Program-made: the position numbers and the translations under genes
In this document: positions 58,746 through 64,000 of the stretch, in pieces
How positions within the stretch are numbered: position 1 is the stretch's first letter
Layout: every line of letters begins with the position of its first letter
NCBI RefSeq assembly: GCF_039531165.1
Contig: NZ_BAAAPN010000003.1
Span: forward strand, 62,001-126,000
Direction: 5' to 3'
DNA: 64,000 bases
Origin: Nostocoides_A vanveenii
Lineage (GTDB): Bacteria; Actinomycetota; Actinomycetes; Actinomycetales; Dermatophilaceae
Notes under the pieces: generated by a model
Database searches by the model: none
What the model saw: the letters and a program-made list of their open reading frames with translations, nothing else
Told to the model about the DNA's origin: nothing

Positions 58746-59777
58746 GTGAACCGCACTCGGTCGCGGCGCCCACGCTTCCGGGCTCTGCCGGTAGCGCGAG
58801 TGATGGTCTTCGCCATCGTGGCCTTGGCGGCCGGACCGGCCATTGTGATCGGCTACGACCGGCTCCATCCGGTGGCAATGTCGTCACCGACCGCCGGCCC
58901 GAACTCGGCCAGCTCAGCCATTTCATCAACCGGTGTGCCCCGGCTGACGCCGGCTCGGTCGCGGGCTCCGTCCGGATCGGTCACGACGATTTCCCCAGCC
59001 GAGTCAACGACGTCCGCCCCCTCTGCGACCGGATCGTGGGAGGTCCGGGGGGCCCCGGCCGAGGTGGCGGCGAGCTTCGAGGAAGCGACTCGGGGCCTGG
59101 GCGTGGTCGGGGTGGCATACGCGGTCGTGGGCCGTGGCGGGCTGATTCGGACGCTCGGGACGTGGCGCACCGGCCCGGCCTGGTCGACCTCGAAAGTACC
59201 CGTCGCCATTGCCGCCGGCCGCCACCCGACCGGCGAAACGCAACAGCTCATCCAGGCCGCGTTGACGCGCTCCGACAACGCAGCGGCCGAGGCGCTCTGG
59301 GCCAACCTCGGCGGCGGAGGGACTGCGGCCGCGCTGGTGGATGACCAGCTGCGCCGGCTCGGTGATGACGAGACCCGCGTTCAGGCCAGCCGGGTGCGCC
59401 CGCCCTTCACACCATTCGGTCAGACGATGTGGTCGCTCGAGGCTCAAGTCCGAGTCGCGGCCACGCTCTCCTGTAGCCCCGACCGGACTGACCGAGCCAT
59501 CCTCGCAACGATGGGAAAGGTCGTGCCAGAACAGCATTGGGGCCTTGGCCGCTTCGACGGTGCGGCCTTCAAGGGCGGGTGGGGTCCGAATCCCGCGGGT
59601 CGCTACCTCGTCCGGCAATTCGGGCTGATCAAGCTGAACGGGGTCACCCTCGCGGTGGCGATGGCCGTCGAGCCCAGTAGTGGCAGCTTCGCATCCGGGA
59701 CAACAGCCCTGGGTGTGGTGACGGGGTGGCTTGCCCAGTCGGGTCTGCCTGGAACGATGCCTGTCCCGGGCTGTTGA
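58746..59777 (+). CDS. Membrane-anchored class A beta-lactamase-like serine hydrolase
   Basis: A 343-residue protein from GTG 58746, two bases after the previous stop: basic N-terminus, one TM (VMVFAIVALAAGPAIVIGY), Ser/Thr/Pro stalk (residues 50-105) and a serine hydrolase domain. The class A/DD-peptidase triad is present: S147-T-S-K150, S176-D-N in TRSDNAAAEALW, and K276-G-G in FKGGWGPN. The omega-loop Glu typical of penicillin-hydrolysing enzymes is not evident, so a carboxypeptidase or related wall enzyme is as likely as resistance. Its place at the end of the locus suggests local peptidoglycan editing for secretion or for anchoring the giant proteins. Confidence 0.75.
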   Translation: MNRTRSRRPRFRALPVARVMVFAIVALAAGPAIVIGYDRLHPVAMSSPTAGPNSASSAISSTGVPRLTPARSRAPSGSVTTISPAESTTSAPSATGSWEVRGAPAEVAASFEEATRGLGVVGVAYAVVGRGGLIRTLGTWRTGPAWSTSKVPVAIAAGRHPTGETQQLIQAALTRSDNAAAEALWANLGGGGTAAALVDDQLRRLGDDETRVQASRVRPPFTPFGQTMWSLEAQVRVAATLSCSPDRTDRAILATMGKVVPEQHWGLGRFDGAAFKGGWGPNPAGRYLVRQFGLIKLNGVTLAVAMAVEPSSGSFASGTTALGVVTGWLAQSGLPGTMPVPGC

Positions 59778-59792
59778 GTCCCACGCGGCGGG

Positions 59793-61658
59793 TCACGTGG
59801 AGCGGGCGGGGGTGACGACCTCGCGATGGGTCGTGTCAATGCGGCGGGTCCAGCCGCGCGCGTCCAGGTGCTCGAGCAGGGGGATGACCACGCGGCGGGT
59901 GGTGCCGAGGGCGGCGCGGGCTTGGCTGGTGGTGAAGGGTTGCGGGAGTCCGGCGAGCACCCGCATGGCTCGCGCCGGGCCATCCGGAGCGAGGACGATG
60001 TCGCCGGGCAGCCGGACGATCTGACCGTCCGCCTCGGCTGCCGCGAGGTGCGCCGAATCCAGCCCGGCAGCATCGAGTTCGGGCTGTTCCGGTGCGGCAC
60101 AAGGACTTTCGGCGAGCCGATCGAGGATTTCGTCCAACGCCGTTTGCGCCTGGCCTAAGGCGGGACGGGCACCGGGCAGTCGAACCCGGGCGCCGGCCAC
60201 CTGCAGGCCCGCCAGGCCGGCGACGGCCTTGACCATCCCGAGGTCCGGGATCCCCACCGCGCGACGGGCCGACTCCAGCGACAACGCCGGATCGAGCAAG
60301 TGGGTGCGCGCGCGCGTCGACGCCACCTCCAGCAGGCGCTTCTCCCAGCCGCGGAGATGGTCGATCGAGACGAGAAATTCACCGAGCCGGACCATGCCGG
60401 CCAGGGCATCGCCCGCCATCACGACGGGAGCCGTCGCCACACTGACAGCCGCCTCGAGCCCGTCGCGCCCGTGACCGAGGAGGTCTGCAAGCGTCGGCGC
60501 CTCAAACCCCAGCAGAGCGGCATCGCGCAACCCGAGAATCCCGCGCCGGGCCACCTCGACGGCAAGGGGGTCTAGTTGCTTTCCTTCCAGCGCAGCCAGT
60601 TCCGCGGCCCGAGCCGAAGCGGCGCCGCGTCGTCGAAGGGAAGGCGGTGCGCTGGCCAGCACTTCTGCGCCGACCAGAACGCCGTCGTCGCCGGGGTCGC
60701 GCAGGATCGCCCGATCGCCCCGCTCCAACGGCAAGGTCCCTTCCCAACTCACCCGCGCATACGCGCCGTCCAGCGAACGGACCCTGGCGGGCACGGCGGC
60801 CGAGCCCACGTGCAGGGTCAGATGCGTGGGAAGGTCGGTCGCCGGCCTACCGACGCGGACGTCGATCGCCGACGTCTGGGCCCACGCGCCGGGCGTCAGC
60901 AGGGCGTCGCCACGGACGACGTCATCGGGCGAGAGCCCGCGGACGTTGACGGCCACGCGCGCCGGCCCGGTCACCATCTCGACCGCCGTGCCCAGCGTAT
61001 GCAGCCCGCGCACGACGTATGCCTGCTCCGCCACCTCGACCCGGTCACCCACCCGAAGCGTCCCGTCACCCAGCGTCCCGGTGACGACCGTCCCGCTGCC
61101 GCGGATCGTGAACGCCCGGTCGATCCACAGGCGCAGCCGAGCGCTCGGATCGGGTTCCGGCACAAGCGAACACGCGGCATCGAGCGCGGCGCGCAGATCC
61201 TCCAGGCCGTCGCCGGTCAGCCCTGAGACTGCGACTGACGCGACCTCGCCCAGGGACGTCTTGGCGATCCGCGAGGTCGCGTCGGCGAGGACGGGCGCGG
61301 GGTCGGCCAGATCGCTGCGGGTGACCGCCAGCACGCCATGCTGGATCCCGAGCGCGTCGATCGCCTGCAGGTGTTCGGCCGACTGCTCGCACCAGCCGGA
61401 GTCCGCGGCGACGACGAAGAGCACCACGGGCACCGGGCCGAGCCCGGCGAGCATATTGCCGATGAAGCGTCGATGGCCCGGGACGTCGACGAAGGCAACA
61501 TCGCCCGAGCCGGACAAGGTCGTCCACACGAAACCCAGGTCGATGGTCAGGCCGCGCCGTCGCTCCTCCGCCCACCGATCCGGCTCCATGCCGGTCAGCG
61601 CGCGAACCAGCGTCGACTTGCCATGGTCGACATGCCCCGCGGTGGCGACGACGAACAT
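59793..61658 (-). CDS. selB: Selenocysteine-specific elongation factor SelB
   Basis: A 621-residue translation GTPase that brings Sec-tRNA to UGA at a SECIS hairpin. N-terminal GTPase: TAGHVDHGKSTLVRALTG (P-loop), switch residues RGLTIDLGF, DVPGHRRFIGNM and VTRSDLADP. EF-Tu-like domains 2-3 follow (RAFTIRGSGTVVTGTLGDG in part), then a C-terminal set of winged helices, with QARAALGTTRRVVIPLLEHL near the end, that bind the SECIS. ATG 61658 overlaps the selA stop by one base. Length matches bacterial SelB. Convergent with the serine hydrolase gene, with 15 bases between. Confidence 0.95.
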   Translation of the reverse strand: MFVVATAGHVDHGKSTLVRALTGMEPDRWAEERRRGLTIDLGFVWTTLSGSGDVAFVDVPGHRRFIGNMLAGLGPVPVVLFVVAADSGWCEQSAEHLQAIDALGIQHGVLAVTRSDLADPAPVLADATSRIAKTSLGEVASVAVSGLTGDGLEDLRAALDAACSLVPEPDPSARLRLWIDRAFTIRGSGTVVTGTLGDGTLRVGDRVEVAEQAYVVRGLHTLGTAVEMVTGPARVAVNVRGLSPDDVVRGDALLTPGAWAQTSAIDVRVGRPATDLPTHLTLHVGSAAVPARVRSLDGAYARVSWEGTLPLERGDRAILRDPGDDGVLVGAEVLASAPPSLRRRGAASARAAELAALEGKQLDPLAVEVARRGILGLRDAALLGFEAPTLADLLGHGRDGLEAAVSVATAPVVMAGDALAGMVRLGEFLVSIDHLRGWEKRLLEVASTRARTHLLDPALSLESARRAVGIPDLGMVKAVAGLAGLQVAGARVRLPGARPALGQAQTALDEILDRLAESPCAAPEQPELDAAGLDSAHLAAAEADGQIVRLPGDIVLAPDGPARAMRVLAGLPQPFTTSQARAALGTTRRVVIPLLEHLDARGWTRRIDTTHREVVTPARST

Positions 61659-62995
61659 CAACTTCCCCCTTCGGCGATCTCCCGCACGCGGGCGGCCAAT
61701 GCCGGCTCGTCGACGGGATCGATGCAACGCAAGTCGATGAGGCACCGGCCGGCGTGCGTGCGCGCGACCACGCACGGCCGACCCGTGCGCAGGGGCACGG
61801 CATACGTCTCGGGGATCGCCACCGCCCACCCGGGGAGCGGGACGCCGGGCGCGCCACCACCGCCGACGGCACCCGTGGCAGCGACGACCTCAGCGTCGAT
61901 GTCGCCGAGGGCCCGAGCGAATCCGATTGTGCGCGAATGCATTTCATCGGCAGACGTGTGAAGTGCGCGCTCGACGCCAGTCGGCGGCCCCGTCAGGGTG
62001 GACTCCAGGGCGGCCAGGGTCAGCTTGTCCACGCGCAGTGCGCGTGCCAATGGGTGACGCCGCAACCGCTCGATCAGATCGGCCCGCCCGAGCACGATCC
62101 CGGCCTGCGGGCCCCCGAGCAGCTTGTCGCCGCTCGCCGTCACCAGGTCGGCCCCGTCGGCCAGCGTGGACGCCGCGTCGGGCTCCTCGGGAAGCATCGG
62201 ATCCGACTGCAGGAGGCCGCTCCCGATGTCGACCACAAGGGGAATCTCGTTCTCCGACAAGGCATGTGACAGCTCGGCGCAGCCGACTGTGCGCGTGAAG
62301 CCGTTGACACGGAAGTTGCTGGGATGCACCTTCAGGACGAAGCCGGTGTCCGGACCGACCGCGGCCCGGTAGTCCGCCAGATGGGTCCGATTGGTCGTCC
62401 CCACCTCGCGCAGCCGTGCGCCGGTCGATTCCAGCAGGTCCGGCAGGCGGAAGCCGTCGCCGATCTCGATCAGCTCGCCCCGGCTCACCACGACCTCGCG
62501 CCCCGCGGCCAAGGCGCTCGCGGCCAGAGCAAGGGCTGCCGCGCCATTGTTGACGACCAGCGCAGCCTTGGCGCCGGGCACGGCGGACAGCAGGGCATCC
62601 AACGCCCCCCGCCCCCGCTGGGCGCGCGCACCGGTCCCCACATCGAACTCGACGTCGACGTACCCCGCCGCCACCCGGATCGCCTCGATCGCCGCCTCGG
62701 TCAGAGGAGCGCGGCCGAGATTGGTATGCACGAGCACTCCGGTCGCGTTCAGCACTCGCCGCAGGCTGATGGGCACCTCTCGCGCGTGGGCGATCTCCGA
62801 TCGGGCCGAACCGGCTACTTCGTCCGGGCCGATCTCGCCGGACCGGGCCCGAGCCTGCGCGGCGCGGACGGCGGCCCGGACTCGCGGCATACCGAGTTCG
62901 GGGATCGCGGCAGCGAGCGCGGGATGGGCGAGCAGCACGTCCGTGCGCGGGATCGCCCGGCGCGGATCCGTTGTCGTCACTGACCCTGCTCCCAT
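61658..62995 (-). CDS. selA: L-seryl-tRNA(Sec) selenium transferase SelA
   Basis: A PLP enzyme (445 residues) that turns Ser-tRNA(Sec) into Sec-tRNA(Sec) using selenophosphate. Seen: LNATGVLVHTNLGRAPL near the N-terminus, NNGAAALALA, SRGELIEIGDGFRLPDLL, VDIGSGLL, and the PLP lysine K291 in TASGDKLLGGPQAG. ATG 62995 is chosen; GTG 62980 (VTTTDPRR) is possible. It overlaps selB by one base and begins 64 bases past the tRNA-Sec 3' end, so tRNA and both genes may share a transcript. Confidence 0.95.
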   Translation of the reverse strand: MGAGSVTTTDPRRAIPRTDVLLAHPALAAAIPELGMPRVRAAVRAAQARARSGEIGPDEVAGSARSEIAHAREVPISLRRVLNATGVLVHTNLGRAPLTEAAIEAIRVAAGYVDVEFDVGTGARAQRGRGALDALLSAVPGAKAALVVNNGAAALALAASALAAGREVVVSRGELIEIGDGFRLPDLLESTGARLREVGTTNRTHLADYRAAVGPDTGFVLKVHPSNFRVNGFTRTVGCAELSHALSENEIPLVVDIGSGLLQSDPMLPEEPDAASTLADGADLVTASGDKLLGGPQAGIVLGRADLIERLRRHPLARALRVDKLTLAALESTLTGPPTGVERALHTSADEMHSRTIGFARALGDIDAEVVAATGAVGGGGAPGVPLPGWAVAIPETYAVPLRTGRPCVVARTHAGRCLIDLRCIDPVDEPALAARVREIAEGGS

Positions 62996-63058
62996 CTGCA
63001 CCCTTGTGCCTGTGACGCCGCAGCGTCCCGGTTGGTTGCCGTCGGCGTGGCTCGTCGG

Positions 63059-63154
63059 TGGCGGAGGTGGACGGGAATCGAACCCGCCTGCGACGGCTGC
63101 CGCCGCACACCGGTTTTGAAGACCGGGGGGACCACCAGGAACCCACACACCTCC
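63059..63154 (-). tRNA. selC: tRNA-Sec (anticodon UCA)
   Basis: Read on the minus strand it begins GGAGGTGT and ends in CCACCTCC, giving the long 8-bp acceptor stem of bacterial tRNA-Sec, followed by discriminator G and an encoded CCA (63059-63062). The anticodon loop holds CTTCAAA with TCA. The long variable arm (GTGCGGCGGCAGCCGTCGCA) and the T arm with GGTTCGATTCC are plain. Length is 92 nt without GCCA. It lies between selA and the divergent selD. Confidence 0.95.
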
Positions 63155-63190
63155 CTGCCGACCACCCTAAGGTGCGTAGGGTTCTGGGTC

Positions 63191-64000
63191 GTGATCAGGT
63201 TGACGCACTATGCCACGGGGGGTGGCTGCGCCTGCAAGCTCCCGGCCGGCCGGCTCGAGGAGTTAGTCGCTGGTCTGGGTGGGCAGGCGCACCCCGACCT
63301 CCTCGTCGGCCTCGACACCGGCGACGATGCCGCGGCCGTGCGCATCGCCGGCGGACGGGCCGTGCTTTCGACGGCGGACTTCTTCACGCCGGTGGTGGAC
63401 TCGGCATACGACTGGGGACGGATCGCTGCAGCGAATGCGCTCTCGGACATCTACGCCATGGGCGGGGAACCGATTCTGGCCATCAATCTGCTCGCCTGGC
63501 CCGCCGAGTTGGACGCGCCAGACCTCGTGCGCGAGGTCTTCCGCGGCGCTCTCGACGTGGCAAGCGCGGCTGGTTGCCCGGTCGGCGGCGGGCACAGCAT
63601 CACCGGCCCGGAGCCGGTCTTCGGGATGGCCGTCACGGGTCTCGCCGACCCTGATCGCCTGCTGCGCAATGACACCGCCCTGCCCGGTATGCCGTTGACC
63701 CTGACCAAACCGCTCGGCGTCGGCATCCTCGGCAACCGGCACAAGGCGACCGGCGAGGTCTTCGCGGCAGCGATCGAGTCGATGACCACCCTCAACGCCG
63801 GCGCGTCGCGGGCCGCCTTGGCGGCTGGGATCGAGGCCGCGACCGATGTCACCGGATTCGGGCTTCTTGGGCACCTGTTCAAGCTGTGCCGGGCCAGCGG
63901 GGTGGGGGCCGTCATCGACCTCGAAGCCGTCCCGCTCCTGCCCGATGTGCGCGCATCGCTGGCCGCGGGCTATGTGCCCGGGGGGTCACGGCGCAATCTC
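63191..64000 (+). CDS. selD: Selenide, water dikinase SelD (C-terminus cut by window edge)
   Basis: Makes selenophosphate from selenide and ATP for SelA. I translated from GTG 63191: MIRLTHYATGGGCACKLPAG, where C13 and K16 match the catalytic Cys/Lys of the family, so it is the Cys form, not the Sec form. Then LDTGDDAAAVRI (metal/ATP Asp residues), STADFFTPVVDS, LSDIYAMGGEPILAINLLAWP, GGGHSITGPEPVFG and ATDVTGFGLLGHLF. The frame is open to base 64000; about 60-70 residues should remain. Divergent from tRNA-Sec/selA, with 36 bp between. Confidence 0.95.
   Translation, partial: MIRLTHYATGGGCACKLPAGRLEELVAGLGGQAHPDLLVGLDTGDDAAAVRIAGGRAVLSTADFFTPVVDSAYDWGRIAAANALSDIYAMGGEPILAINLLAWPAELDAPDLVREVFRGALDVASAAGCPVGGGHSITGPEPVFGMAVTGLADPDRLLRNDTALPGMPLTLTKPLGVGILGNRHKATGEVFAAAIESMTTLNAGASRAALAAGIEAATDVTGFGLLGHLFKLCRASGVGAVIDLEAVPLLPDVRASLAAGYVPGGSRRNL

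Noticed and set aside
63191..63240. SelD as a selenoprotein
   Set aside because: The active-site codons read TGC GCC TGC (Cys-Ala-Cys), with no TGA.
1..64000. Insertion sequences, integrases, phage genes or CRISPR arrays
   Set aside because: No transposase, recombinase or repeat-spacer pattern was seen in the frames that I read.

Overview
The window is GC-rich, densely packed DNA from an actinobacterium. The pointers are a PimE/MptB-type lipoglycan mannosyltransferase, a DUF5926 protein, an EthA-like monooxygenase, an actinobacterial WXG100/FtsK locus and frequent GTG/TTG starts. A strongly over-represented octamer (GGCATACG/CGTATGCC) and the gene set suggest a member of the Micrococcales, possibly the Intrasporangiaceae/Dermatophilaceae, but no rRNA or core phylogenetic marker is present to settle this.

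Layout. 1-8.5 kb (all minus): the truncated M3 oligopeptidase; a tight four-gene run (ATP-binding regulator, DUF5926, GT2 glycosyltransferase, MptB-like mannosyltransferase); an EthA-type Baeyer-Villiger monooxygenase; a PfkB sugar kinase; a small DUF5302 protein. 8.5-11.8 kb (plus): a fragment of a phenol/catechol meta-cleavage operon (ferredoxin, catechol 2,3-dioxygenase, DUF336 protein, phenol-hydroxylase-type reductase), preceded by two strong inverted repeats. 11.8-18.6 kb: a VapBC pair, a fused TreY-TreZ trehalose-forming enzyme, a glutamate dehydrogenase gene broken by a one-base frameshift, and the C-terminal relic of a hydroxymuconic semialdehyde dehydrogenase that probably belonged to the same meta-cleavage pathway.

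18.7-59.8 kb is one 41-kb, single-direction locus, the most notable part of the window. It has two sets of PP2C phosphatase, FHA/zinc-ribbon protein and Ser/Thr kinase flanking two sets of giant (about 2000-residue) membrane-anchored Ig/FN3 protein, MoxR ATPase, DUF58 protein and transglutaminase-fold membrane protein. It continues into an RDD-FHA protein, an FHA-helix-turn-helix protein, an EssC-like FtsK/SpoIIIE ATPase, two WXG100 proteins, an EspG-like protein, two zinc-ribbon membrane proteins and a membrane-anchored serine hydrolase. Most genes overlap by ATGA-type junctions, so the products are probably co-translated. The set resembles a doubled version of the Bifidobacterium PFNA (Pkb2 kinase, FN3, AAA ATPase) cluster joined to a minimal type VII secretion module. 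My reading is a phospho-regulated envelope assembly and secretion machine.

59.8-64 kb: a selenium module with selB and selA overlapping on the minus strand, tRNA-Sec (UCA anticodon) upstream of them, and a divergent, truncated selD with Cys rather than Sec in the active site. I saw no selenoprotein gene in the window.
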